In this document: one piece after another, positions 8,904 through 17,214 of the stretch
Position numbering within the stretch: position 1 is the stretch's first letter
Layout: the number at the start of each line of letters is the position of its first letter
NCBI RefSeq assembly: GCF_027924905.1
Contig: NZ_AP027055.1
Span: forward strand, 1,922,001-1,986,000
Direction: 5' to 3'
DNA: 64,000 bases
DNA from: Limnohabitans sp. INBF002
GTDB lineage: Bacteria > Pseudomonadota > Gammaproteobacteria > Burkholderiales > Burkholderiaceae_C
Translations under genes and position numbers: made by a program
Notes under the pieces: model-generated
Database searches by the model: none
The model's input: the letters and a program-made list of their open reading frames with translations, nothing else
Told to the model about the DNA's origin: nothing

Positions 8904-10088
8904 ATGCTGATCGACTTCTTCTACACCCTGCGTGCCGCCAAGCTGCCGGTTTCGGTGAAGGAGTACCTCACCCTGCTTGAGGCGCTGCAAGCCCAAGTGG
9001 TGGGCCCCGGCAGCGATGCCTGCAGCATGGACGACTTTTATGTGTTGAGCCGCCTCATCTTGGTCAAAGACGAAAAGCACTATGACAAGTTTGACCGTGC
9101 GTTTGGTGCCTACTTCAAAGGCGTGGAGCTGCTGACCGACTTCACCAAAGAAGTACCACTCGATTGGCTAGAAAAAATTCTTCAAAAAGAACTCACGCCT
9201 GAGCAAAAAGCAGCCATCGAAAAAATGGGCTGGGACGAGTTGATGGAGACGCTCAAAAAACGCCTCAAAGAACAAAAAGAACGCCACGAAGGTGGCAACA
9301 AATGGATTGGCACGGGTGGCACATCACCCTTTGGCAATGGCGGCTACAACCCGCAAGGCATCCGCATTGGCGGCAAAGGCGGCAACCGCAGCGCGGTCAA
9401 GGTGTGGGACCAACGCGCCTACCGCGACTACGACGACACCCAAGAGCTGGGCACACGCAACATCAAAGTGGCGCTGCGTCGCTTGCGCCGCTTTGCACGT
9501 GAGGGCTCGGCCGAAGAGCTCGATCTAGACGGCACCATCCACAAGACCGCGGCCAACGCGGGTTTCTTGGACATCTTGATGCGCCCCGAGCGCCACAACA
9601 ATGTGAAAGTGTTGCTGCTGATGGATGTGGGCGGCACCATGGACGACCACATCGCCCGCGTGGAAGAACTGTTCTCTGCTGCCAAGGCCGAGTTTAAGCA
9701 CTTAGAGTTTTATTACTTCCACAACTGCGTGTATGACTTCATGTGGCGCAACAACAAGCGCCGTTACGCCGAGAAGTTTGAGACGTGGGACATCATTCGC
9801 AAATACAACAAAGACTACAAGCTCATCTTCATTGGCGACGCCACCATGAGCCCGTATGAAATTGTGCAGCCCGGCGGCAGCGTGGAATACAACAACGAAG
9901 AAGCCGGTGCCGAATGGCTACAGCGCCTGCTTCACGCTTTTCCTAAATTTGCGTGGATCAACCCAGAGCCACAAGGTGTGTGGGAGTACCGCCAAAGCAT
10001 TGCGATGATTCAACAAATCGTCAGCAACCGCATGTACCCGCTCACACTCAAAGGCTTGGAAGAAGCCATGCGAATGCTGAGCAAATAA
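8904..10088 (+). CDS. VWA domain protein (CoxE-like)
   Basis: A 394-residue cytosolic protein with a C-terminal von Willebrand A fold. The metal-site motif is DVGGT at residues 241-245, where classic MIDAS sites have DxSxS; the Gly-Gly-Thr form is usual in CoxE-like proteins. The region around residues 90-165 is charged and then glycine-rich (GGNKWIGTGGTSPFGNGG). VWA proteins of this class work with MoxR ATPases, here four reading frames upstream on the same strand. The ATG at 8904 follows AGGACGAAG. The target complex is unknown. Confidence 0.88.
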   Translation: MLIDFFYTLRAAKLPVSVKEYLTLLEALQAQVVGPGSDACSMDDFYVLSRLILVKDEKHYDKFDRAFGAYFKGVELLTDFTKEVPLDWLEKILQKELTPEQKAAIEKMGWDELMETLKKRLKEQKERHEGGNKWIGTGGTSPFGNGGYNPQGIRIGGKGGNRSAVKVWDQRAYRDYDDTQELGTRNIKVALRRLRRFAREGSAEELDLDGTIHKTAANAGFLDILMRPERHNNVKVLLLMDVGGTMDDHIARVEELFSAAKAEFKHLEFYYFHNCVYDFMWRNNKRRYAEKFETWDIIRKYNKDYKLIFIGDATMSPYEIVQPGGSVEYNNEEAGAEWLQRLLHAFPKFAWINPEPQGVWEYRQSIAMIQQIVSNRMYPLTLKGLEEAMRMLSK

Positions 10089-10106
10089 TTCAAATCACGC
10101 GTGGAT

Positions 10107-10712
10107 TCAGTCTTTGCCGTAAGCGGCCATGAACACCGCCACAGCGCGCTTCACCGTCAGCAGCAGCTCCTTTTTAGGAAGCTCTTGCAGTGTTTGAAAA
10201 ATAAAGCCTTCAATCCACTCGGCCTCTAACAAACCCTTCAAGTGCAAGCCCGCTACGCGTGGATTGGCCTTGCGTAACTGGCCTTGATCCATGGCGGCTT
10301 GAATGAATGCAGTGATCGCAGCCTCACTGCGTGCGGGCCCCAACTCAAAGCACTTCTTGCCTAAATCTGATCGTCCAGCCTCAGACGACACCAAGCGACG
10401 CACGGCCTGAACTTGCGGTGAATAGAGCAACGTCAACAGACCCACACCAAAGTTTTCTAGCGACTTTGTGATGTCATCCATCCCTGTGTCCAGCGTTTCA
10501 AAAATTGTTTGAAATTCAATTTCTGTCGCTTCAAACATCACCGCAAAAAACAATTCCTCTTTAGAAGGAAAGTAGCTGTACAGCGTAGGTTTGGAATAAC
10601 CCACGCGCTCGCAAATGTCTGACATCGAGCTGCGCTCAAAACCCGACTGTTGAAACACCTCAGTGGCGGCTTGCAGAATCGCCTGCCTTCTTGTCTCTGT
10701 TTTTGTTCTCAT
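10107..10712 (-). CDS. TetR/AcrR family repressor
   Basis: A 201-residue TetR-family regulator. The N-terminal helix-turn-helix spans about residues 27-48 (SMSDICERVGYSKPTLYSYF), followed by the usual PSKEELF, and a C-terminal ligand domain that resembles the TetR_C group with a FxxLLEAEWIEGFI segment. It is transcribed away from the OMF-EmrA-EmrB operon, and two similar palindromes lie between them. By family precedent it represses the efflux operon and itself until an effector drug or metabolite binds. Confidence 0.92.
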   Translation of the reverse strand: MRTKTETRRQAILQAATEVFQQSGFERSSMSDICERVGYSKPTLYSYFPSKEELFFAVMFEATEIEFQTIFETLDTGMDDITKSLENFGVGLLTLLYSPQVQAVRRLVSSEAGRSDLGKKCFELGPARSEAAITAFIQAAMDQGQLRKANPRVAGLHLKGLLEAEWIEGFIFQTLQELPKKELLLTVKRAVAVFMAAYGKD

Positions 10713-10730
10713 GTCCAGTATTTTATTTTT

Positions 10731-10794
10731 AAACCAACCGGTTTATTTTTTAGTTTAACCCCGATAGAATTCCCATTACTAAACCAATTGGTTC
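10731..10794. promoter_or_regulatory. two TetR-type operators in the divergent promoter region
   Basis: Two related sites 50 bp apart: AAACCAACCGGTTT at 10731-10744 and AAACCAATTGGTTC at 10781-10794, the second containing a perfect 12-bp palindrome (10782-10793). Both have AAACC and GGTTT/C half-sites four bases apart. A possible -10 element TAGAAT lies between them at 10765-10770, so binding could block the efflux promoter. The sites match those of divergently transcribed TetR repressors. Confidence 0.75.
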
Positions 10795-10809
10795 AATAAT
10801 GGAGTTTTG

Positions 10810-12267
10810 ATGCTTAGACCCAAATCACCGCCATCGCCTTTGGCAAGACGACTCACTTTTCCACTCATCGGTCTTTGCTGTGCCGCCTACCTGACGGGCT
10901 GCGCGCAGTTGCCAAGCGACACAGCCACATCACAAATCAGGCGAGTAGACGAATTCCAATCGCATATGTCATTCCAAGCGGCCAATGCCGCTTGGCCTGC
11001 CGAACAGTGGTGGCACGCCTACGGCGATGCACAGCTCAATGCACTCATTGAAGAAGCCATGGCCGCCTCTCCCACCCTCATGGCGGCCACAGCCCGCGTG
11101 CAGCGCGCTGATGCAATGACACAAATTGCAGGTTCCTCTACAAAGCCTCAGGTCAGTGCGAACGCATCCGTCAGTCAAGACAAGCTGAGCACAAACTACT
11201 TGACCCCCAAAGCTGTCACACCATCGGGCTGGAACGACTACGGTCGCGCCACGGTGAACCTGCAATGGGAGTTGGACTTCTGGGGCAAAAATCGCGCATC
11301 GCTTGCCGCTGCCACCTCGGAATTGCAATCTGGACAAGCCGAATTGGCGCAAGTTCGGTTGATCCTCGCTTCGGGCATCGCCAGCCACTACGCCGAGCTG
11401 AGTCGCTTGTTCGCGTTACGTGACATTGCCAAAAGATCCGTCGAGCTGCACAGCCAAACAAGTGCTTTGGTTAAACAACGGCTGGACAGAGGCTTAGACA
11501 CGCGTGCCCCCCTGCACGAAGCAGATGCCCATCGCGCCGAGGCAGAAAGTTCAGTGCTGGCATTAGAAGAACAAATTGCCTTGCAACGCAACCGTCTAGC
11601 CGCACTGATGGGCGGAGGTCCAGATCGCGGGCTCAGCATTGTCAAACCAACACTCAAGCTCGAACACAGCTTTGGCCTGCCCACTGAACTCGCGGTGAAC
11701 TTGTTGGGCAGACGCCCCGATGTGGTGGCTGCACGCCTACAAGCCGAAGCACAAGCCAGCCGCATTGAACAAAAGAAAACTGAGTTCTACCCGAACGTCA
11801 ACTTAAATGCGTTCATTGGTGTGCAGTCGCTCGGTATCGACATGCTGAGCAAAGACGGTTCCAGCATTGGCAGCGTAGGCCCTGCCATTTCTCTGCCGAT
11901 CTTCACAGGCGGGCGTTTGAGAGGTGAACTTCGGGGCGCACAAGCCCGCTACACCGAAGCCGTAGCAAATTACAACGCCGCCATTGCACACGCACTGCAA
12001 GAGGTGGCGGATGCTGCCGTCAGCCAAAAGGCATTGAACCAACAAACCTTGAAAGCGCAAGAAGCGTTTGAAGCCAACAGTGAGGCCTATCACCTCACCC
12101 GTCTGCGTTATGCGGCAGGACTGGCCAGTGCCATCGAACTTCTTTCAGTGGAAAACAGACGCCTTCAAAGTCAAACCGAATTGACCCATTTACGGTCCGT
12201 GTCTTTCTCGCTCGACATCGCACTCAAACGCGCCCTGGGCGGTGGATTTCAAACAGCCCAGCGTTAA
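10810..12267 (+). CDS. outer-membrane efflux lipoprotein (NodT/OMF family)
   Basis: A 485-residue outer-membrane factor of the NodT/OprM family, the exit duct of a tripartite efflux pump. A lipoprotein signal with lipobox LTGC places the acylated cysteine at residue 31. Two repeated OEP coiled-coil regions follow; AVNLLGRRPDVVAARLQAEA is a highly conserved family segment. The ATG at 10810 has GGAG at 10801-10804; a TTG just before it is ignored. It heads the operon with EmrA- and EmrB-like genes, so all three parts of one pump are present. Confidence 0.93.
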   Translation: MLRPKSPPSPLARRLTFPLIGLCCAAYLTGCAQLPSDTATSQIRRVDEFQSHMSFQAANAAWPAEQWWHAYGDAQLNALIEEAMAASPTLMAATARVQRADAMTQIAGSSTKPQVSANASVSQDKLSTNYLTPKAVTPSGWNDYGRATVNLQWELDFWGKNRASLAAATSELQSGQAELAQVRLILASGIASHYAELSRLFALRDIAKRSVELHSQTSALVKQRLDRGLDTRAPLHEADAHRAEAESSVLALEEQIALQRNRLAALMGGGPDRGLSIVKPTLKLEHSFGLPTELAVNLLGRRPDVVAARLQAEAQASRIEQKKTEFYPNVNLNAFIGVQSLGIDMLSKDGSSIGSVGPAISLPIFTGGRLRGELRGAQARYTEAVANYNAAIAHALQEVADAAVSQKALNQQTLKAQEAFEANSEAYHLTRLRYAAGLASAIELLSVENRRLQSQTELTHLRSVSFSLDIALKRALGGGFQTAQR

Positions 12268-12292
12268 CCAAGACATTTATTCAGGAATTTTT

Positions 12293-13198
12293 ATGACTCA
12301 AAACAACACGGCAGAACACACATTGAAGCAGCGTCGTAACCAACTGTTCATGCTTTTAGGAAGCTTGGTCGCAGTGAGCGCCATTGCAGTGACCACCTAT
12401 TGGACCTTGTATGCCTCGCACTTTGTGTCCACCGACAACGCCTATACCGCTGTAGAAGTGGCTCAAATCACACCTGCGGTGAGCGGTACCGTGCAACAAG
12501 TTCTGGTGAAAGACACACAAGTGGTCAAGGCGGGAGACATCTTGGTCATGATCGACCAGACCGATATCAAATTGGCCATGGCTCAGGCCAACGCACAACT
12601 CGCCGCAGCCCAAGCTGACTTTGAGCGTGCACGTACAGACCTTGAGCGCCGTGCGCCCTTGGTGTCATCAGGCGCGGTGTCAGGCGAGGAATTCACACGT
12701 GTGAAAAGTACACAGGCAACCACCGAAGCGGCACTCACCGTAGCCCGTGCCCGCCTTGAGCAAACCAAGGTTGATTTAGAGCGAACCACCATCAAATCAT
12801 CGGTCGATGGCGTGGTCGCCAAGCGTCAAGTACAACAGGGGCAACGCGTGCAAACGGGCATGCCTCTGATGGTGGTGGTACCGGTAGGCGATATGTATGT
12901 AGACGCCAACTTCAAAGAAGTTCAATTGGAAAAAGTACGCGTCGGTCAACCCGTCAAATTGCACGCCGATTTGTACGGCAAAGGCGTGACTTACACCGGC
13001 GTGGTGGAGGGTTTCTCTGGCGGATCCGGCTCGGCCTTCTCTGTTATTCCTGCACAAAATGCCACCGGCAACTGGATCAAGGTGGTGCAACGCCTACCTG
13101 TGCGTGTGAAGCTGGACCCAGCACAACTACAAACCAACCCACTCAAGGTTGGACTCTCGATGAGCGCCGAAATCGACACACGCCAGTCAAAGAACTGA
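12293..13198 (+). CDS. EmrA/HlyD-type membrane fusion protein
   Basis: A 301-residue periplasmic adaptor with one N-terminal membrane helix (about residues 20-42), then a barrel-sandwich domain split by a coiled coil. The ITPAVSGTVQQVLV and VDGVVAKRQVQQGQRVQTG half-lipoyl motifs are clear. It links the inner-membrane transporter to the outer-membrane duct. I chose ATG 12293 over an upstream in-frame ATG at 12242 because AGGA sits just before it and the longer form would overlap the OMF gene. It is followed by the DHA2 transporter after 16 bases. Confidence 0.92.
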   Translation: MTQNNTAEHTLKQRRNQLFMLLGSLVAVSAIAVTTYWTLYASHFVSTDNAYTAVEVAQITPAVSGTVQQVLVKDTQVVKAGDILVMIDQTDIKLAMAQANAQLAAAQADFERARTDLERRAPLVSSGAVSGEEFTRVKSTQATTEAALTVARARLEQTKVDLERTTIKSSVDGVVAKRQVQQGQRVQTGMPLMVVVPVGDMYVDANFKEVQLEKVRVGQPVKLHADLYGKGVTYTGVVEGFSGGSGSAFSVIPAQNATGNWIKVVQRLPVRVKLDPAQLQTNPLKVGLSMSAEIDTRQSKN

Positions 13199-13214
13199 AC
13201 CCAACGAGGCGTCT

Positions 13215-14756
13215 ATGAATGAAACTACACATGCATCACCTGGGCTTGATGCACCACTGACAGGCGGCATGCTTTGGTTGGCCGCACTGATGCTGGCAGC
13301 AGCCAACTTCATCGCCGTGCTGAATATGACGATTGCCAACGTGGCAGTGCCCAACATCGCAGGCGCGCTCGGCGCAGCCACCAGCCAAGGCACATGGGTC
13401 ATCACGTCTTATGCCGTGGGTGAAGCCATCACCGTCCCTTTGACAGGTTGGTTGGCTTCCCGTTTTGGCGCCGTTCGTGTGTTCACCACCTCCATGGTTT
13501 TGTTTGGTGTCTTCTCCATCATTTGTGGCCTTGCACCCTCGCTGGGAATTTTGGTGGTTGCGCGCGTGTTTCAAGGTCTGTGCGGTGGCCCGTTGATGCC
13601 GCTGTCACAAACCTTGTTGATGCGAATTTTCCCCAAGGACAAAGTAGCGGCAGCCATTGGCTTGTGGTCGATGACCACGCTCGTCGCGCCGGTGATTGGA
13701 CCGATCTTGGGTGGGTATTTGTGCGACGACTTCAGCTGGTCATGGGTATTTTTGATCAATGCACCGATTGCCATTGGTTTTGGTTTTTATGCATGGCAAC
13801 TGCTCAAGCGTTACCAAGAGTTGGGCGCTCGAAGTCCGATTGATTTGGTCGGCATGGGGTTACTCATCATCTGGGTTGCTGCTTTGCAGTTGATGTTGGA
13901 TGAAGGCAAAAACTTAGACTGGTTTGCATCGGCTCAAATGATTGCTTTGGCCCTCATCGCAGCCATCGCCTTTGCCGCATTCTTGATTTGGGAATTGCAC
14001 GAGGCACACCCCATTGTGGATTTACGCGTCTTCCGGCATCGAGGCTTTACGATAAGTGTGCTGACCATCAGCTTGGCCTTTGCTGCCTTCTTTGCCGCCA
14101 GCGTTCTCACGCCACTGTGGTTGCAAAGTTTCATGGGCTATACCGCCACAGATGCGGGTTTGGCCACAGCGTGGACAGGTGTGACCGCCTTGTTTGTTGC
14201 CCCCGCAGTAGCCAACAGCAAACGCGATCCGCGTTTATTGGTGTTCATCGGGGTCATCTGGATGGGGCTTGTCACGCTATGGCGCACCGTGGGAAACACC
14301 GACATGAGTTTTTGGGACATCTCAATTCCGCTGATGGTCATGGGTTTTGCGCTGCCCTTCTTTTTCATCCCTTCCACAGGCCTCGCCTTAGGCTGTGTGG
14401 ACGAACGGGAAATGGATTCAGCCGCGGGCCTGATGAATTTCTTGCGAACACTCTCGGGTGCTTTTGCAACATCCTTGGTCACAACAGTGTGGAGCGATCA
14501 AGCAACACACAACCATGCTGAATTGGTAGGCATCACCGACGCCGATGGACGTATGCGTGACTTGCTATCCCAAGGCGGTGCCACGCCTGATGCCGCCAAT
14601 CAAGTCATAGATTACATGATTACCTCACAAAGCATCATGCTGTCCACGAATCAAATCATGACTGTCATTGGCTTCATTTTCATCTTCGCCGCCACCTTAA
14701 TTTGGCTGGCACCCAAACCCGTACGCACCATTGAGCCCGGCGCAGGCGGGCATTGA
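13215..14756 (+). CDS. DHA2-family multidrug MFS transporter (EmrB-like)
   Basis: A 513-residue major-facilitator protein with 14 predicted membrane helices, of the DHA2 (EmrB/QacA) drug:proton antiporter group. Visible marks are LNMTIANVAVPNIAG in the first helix, the GWLASRFGAVRVF loop 2-3 motif, and the GPILGGYLCDDFSWSWVFLIN motif C region. It is the pump of the TetR-controlled operon, co-transcribed with the adaptor and duct genes. Substrates are probably hydrophobic toxic compounds; none can be named. Confidence 0.93.
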   Translation: MNETTHASPGLDAPLTGGMLWLAALMLAAANFIAVLNMTIANVAVPNIAGALGAATSQGTWVITSYAVGEAITVPLTGWLASRFGAVRVFTTSMVLFGVFSIICGLAPSLGILVVARVFQGLCGGPLMPLSQTLLMRIFPKDKVAAAIGLWSMTTLVAPVIGPILGGYLCDDFSWSWVFLINAPIAIGFGFYAWQLLKRYQELGARSPIDLVGMGLLIIWVAALQLMLDEGKNLDWFASAQMIALALIAAIAFAAFLIWELHEAHPIVDLRVFRHRGFTISVLTISLAFAAFFAASVLTPLWLQSFMGYTATDAGLATAWTGVTALFVAPAVANSKRDPRLLVFIGVIWMGLVTLWRTVGNTDMSFWDISIPLMVMGFALPFFFIPSTGLALGCVDEREMDSAAGLMNFLRTLSGAFATSLVTTVWSDQATHNHAELVGITDADGRMRDLLSQGGATPDAANQVIDYMITSQSIMLSTNQIMTVIGFIFIFAATLIWLAPKPVRTIEPGAGGH

Positions 14757-14773
14757 CGTTTAAAGGAAAACTC

Positions 14774-15244
14774 ATGTTCAAACATCTACTTGTACCGACA
14801 GACGGCTCCGATTTATCACTGCAAGCTGTTGCGCGTGCGGCCTCGTTTGCCAAAGAGGCAGGCGCTCGCATCACGCTGTTTTACGCAGAACCAGACCCCC
14901 CTGCTGCTTACATGGGCATGGGCACCATCAGCGCCCCGCACCTCGACCAAGACATGCACAACCGCTTGGACAGTGCGGCCAAAGAGATTCTTAATGCGGC
15001 CGAGGCATTGGTGCGTGATGCAGACGTTGCTTGCCAACAAGTGGTATCAATCGGCAACAAACCTCACACTGTGATCATTCAAGCTGCTGAGGCCCATGGG
15101 TGTGATTTGATTTTTATGGCATCACACGGCAGGCGCGGTTTAAGCGGTTTACTGCTCGGCAGCGAAACGCAAAACGTATTAACGCACTCTCAAATTCCTG
15201 TGTTGGTTTATCGAGGCCCGAAAGACGCAAGCCGTGAGTCGTAA
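14774..15244 (+). CDS. universal stress protein (UspA family)
   Basis: A 156-residue cytosolic Usp domain. The N-terminal KHLLVPTDGSDLSLQA strand and the C-terminal nucleotide-binding motif ASHGRRGLSGLLLGSETQNV, which fits the GxxGx9GS/T ATP-binding pattern, are present. AAAGGAAA precedes the ATG at 14774. It lies 17 bases after the EmrB-like gene on the same strand, so it may be at the end of the efflux transcript. Its stop is 14 bases before the tRNA-Arg gene. Confidence 0.92.
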   Translation: MFKHLLVPTDGSDLSLQAVARAASFAKEAGARITLFYAEPDPPAAYMGMGTISAPHLDQDMHNRLDSAAKEILNAAEALVRDADVACQQVVSIGNKPHTVIIQAAEAHGCDLIFMASHGRRGLSGLLLGSETQNVLTHSQIPVLVYRGPKDASRES

Positions 15245-15258
15245 AATACACGCCGGTT

Positions 15259-15333
15259 GCCACCGTAGTTCAATGGATAGAACTCTCCCCTCCTAAGGGA
15301 GTGATACAGGTTCGATTCCTGTCGGGGGCACCA
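15259..15333 (+). tRNA. tRNA-Arg (anticodon CCT)
   Basis: The 75 bases including encoded CCA fold as a complete cloverleaf: D stem GTTC/GAAC, anticodon stem CTCCC/GGGAG with loop CTCCTAA, T stem ACAGG/CCTGT with loop TTCGATT. The anticodon CCT reads AGG (arginine). The acceptor stem GCCACCG/CGGGGGC has one A-G mismatch at pair 4-69. Its last 17 bases are the integration site of the adjacent element and are repeated at 20055-20071. Confidence 0.97.
15317..15333 (+). repeat. left attachment site (attL) in tRNA-Arg 3' end
   Basis: The 17-bp sequence TCCTGTCGGGGGCACCA, covering part of the T stem, the acceptor strand and CCA, recurs exactly at 20055-20071 in the same orientation. A tyrosine integrase gene begins 79 bases downstream. 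This is the usual signature of tRNA 3'-end integration. Confidence 0.9.
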
Positions 15334-15411
15334 ACAATTATCGTAAGTCGTTGTTTTTAATAGACATTCCCTTAGTCCATAACGTAGAATTAGGACATTA
15401 GAGGGGACAAA

Positions 15412-16743
15412 GTGGAAAAACAACCAAAAACACACATTGAAAAAAAAGGTTCTGGCTGGCGCTTCGTCATGCGTCTAAACCCCAAGAAAGGGGCTTTTTA
15501 CGGCCTAGAAGAACCGATAAAGCTAACTAGACAGCTAGAAGCCTCCACAGAACAACAAGCCCGTCTAGACGCTTCTGACATTGCCTACAAGCTTAGAACC
15601 CTGCAAAAGGTAGCCAAAGGCGATAGAACTACCACTTTCAGTACGCATGAAAAGCTTTTAGCAGTCGAGGGATTTCTGTTCTTCCATCGTGATTACGACC
15701 CTAGAAAGTACGTTCAGAACAAAAACTCCATCGGTTACGTCGAGCAATCTCAAAACAAAATCATCGAAGATGGGTTCATTAAACAAGTCGAGGACTATTA
15801 CCGAGTAGAGCGCTATGCCAAGGTGGCTTCTTACACCCCATTAGGTACTGTACTAATCGAAGCTCTAAGGGACAACAAGCGCCCACTGTTGGGTATGTCA
15901 GATGAACTTCCTACTTATATAAACAAAGAACGTGCTATCCCCTTTTCATCTAAGGCAATCTACGATTCAACACGGTACGCGCACTTATTCGAAAACTACA
16001 TCGGAAAGAAGCCCTTCAATCTGATAGACCGTTTAGATGTGAAAAGCTACATTGAGCACAGAATGAAGTCCGTTAGTCCAAACAGCGTTCGTCGAGAGCT
16101 AAGAAGCCTAAGTGCAATCTGGAATTACAGCAAACTAAACGCTGATTTAGACATACGCAATCCATTTGCAAATCATTCGTTACCTAACCAACCAAAGAAA
16201 AATAGAGCAACGGCACAACCAGCAGAAGTACAACGACTGTACAAACTGATTATTGAAAGCGATAAAGCTAGCTATGTTGAGCATCTATGTTTGATAGTTT
16301 TATTAACAGGTTGCAGATTAGCTGAAGCGTGGGGTCTTGAACCTACAGATATCAATGAAGAACGCCTAGCTTTTAAAATACAACATAACGAGACAAGGCG
16401 CATTAAAAATCAAATCAGCACAAGAGAACTACCTCTGACGCCATCAATACATAAGGCAATCACCAAATATTTTGATTCAACAAAACCAAATTCTGCTGCA
16501 TCCGCATCTGCTGCGCTGGGAAAATTCTACAAATCTAATGGATTTGAATTTAGCTCTCATAGCTTGAGACACTTTATGCGAGACACGCTAGATAAACTTG
16601 GGGCAAGAGCTTCAGAGATAGACGGCATATGTGGCTGGAGTAGCGGCACCATGCGAGACCAATATGGAAACAGAGACCTTACTGAGTTGCTGCGTCAGCG
16701 GTTGCAAGCAGTAGAAAACCATATTTCTGAATTGAACTCTTAG
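15412..16743 (+). CDS. tyrosine recombinase / integrase
   Basis: A 443-residue phage-type integrase. The C-terminal catalytic domain shows Arg302 in TGCRLAEAWGL, His383 and Arg386 in SHSLRHFMRD, and the nucleophile Tyr418 in MRDQYGN, giving the R...HxLR...Y set. An N-terminal arm-binding and core-binding part (about residues 1-270) precedes it. GTG at 15412 is the start, with GAGGGG at 15401-15406. It presumably integrates and excises the element at the adjacent tRNA-Arg 3' end. All catalytic residues are intact. Confidence 0.95.
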   Translation: MEKQPKTHIEKKGSGWRFVMRLNPKKGAFYGLEEPIKLTRQLEASTEQQARLDASDIAYKLRTLQKVAKGDRTTTFSTHEKLLAVEGFLFFHRDYDPRKYVQNKNSIGYVEQSQNKIIEDGFIKQVEDYYRVERYAKVASYTPLGTVLIEALRDNKRPLLGMSDELPTYINKERAIPFSSKAIYDSTRYAHLFENYIGKKPFNLIDRLDVKSYIEHRMKSVSPNSVRRELRSLSAIWNYSKLNADLDIRNPFANHSLPNQPKKNRATAQPAEVQRLYKLIIESDKASYVEHLCLIVLLTGCRLAEAWGLEPTDINEERLAFKIQHNETRRIKNQISTRELPLTPSIHKAITKYFDSTKPNSAASASAALGKFYKSNGFEFSSHSLRHFMRDTLDKLGARASEIDGICGWSSGTMRDQYGNRDLTELLRQRLQAVENHISELNS

Positions 16744-16837
16744 TCTGAACAGCAAAAAACAATATAAATACATTAATACTATGTAACTAAATTATCAATA
16801 GTTAAGTATTTTAGATACTAACCTCTATACGAAAATA

Positions 16838-16866
16838 TTGTAATTTATGCTTTTTTCTGGTATAAT
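16838..16866 (+). promoter_or_regulatory. predicted sigma-70 promoter, extended -10
   Basis: TTGTAA at 16838-16843 and TATAAT at 16861-16866 are 17 bases apart, with TGG directly before the -10 hexamer (extended -10). Transcription would start near 16873 and run rightwards, more than 300 bases ahead of the next gene. Confidence 0.55.
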
Positions 16867-16872
16867 CCAAAC

Positions 16873-16985
16873 TGTCAAAAGTCATTAAAATAAGACTGCG
16901 ACTTGAGAAAATATAGATAGTTAAATTACCAATTCCAACTACATATTCAAATACATTTTTGTAGTTGCTTTTAAATTAATTTTTA
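16873..16985 (+). ncRNA. candidate small RNA of the element (unproven)
   Basis: The interval runs from the predicted start of the extended -10 promoter to the end of a hairpin (arms 16936-16943 and 16960-16967) followed by a T-rich tract. The hairpin has a 16-base loop and an interrupted T-run, so termination may be weak. The alternative is a long 5' leader for the HUH-type gene at 17215. No family resemblance is claimed. Confidence 0.2.
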
Positions 16986-17214
16986 ATAATAATTCATCAT
17001 ACAAATCACCATCTGGCAAGCCTTTCAAGAGCAAAACCTCTTAAGAATCAATTAAACATTAGGTTCAGATGTGTTTACTGTTTAAATTAAACAGGTTCAA
17101 AGCATTTCACGGATAAGTTAAACATTAAAATTATCGCCTCTATTAAAGAGAGGTAATTTATGTACATTATTAATTGATTTATTTAGCTATCTCCACTTTA
17201 CTAAGGAGATTTAC

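Larger units (their letters stand above)
16744..17214. other. AT-rich non-coding stretch with promoter, hairpin and repeats
   Basis: No credible protein frame lies in these 471 bases. It holds an extended -10 promoter (16838-16866), an inverted repeat CAACTACA/TGTAGTTG (16936-16943 and 16960-16967) followed by a T-rich tract, three TTAAACA direct repeats (17052, 17087, 17118), two AGGTTCA repeats (17061 and 17093) and a palindrome CTGTTTAA-A-TTAAACAG at 17078-17094. Just before the next gene are AAGGAG and its start. The repeat cluster upstream of a replication-like gene could be an origin or an operator. Confidence 0.6.

Noticed and set aside
15208..15435. Minus-strand frame across the tRNA gene
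   Set aside because: It overlaps the tRNA-Arg gene and the integrase start and has no ribosome site.
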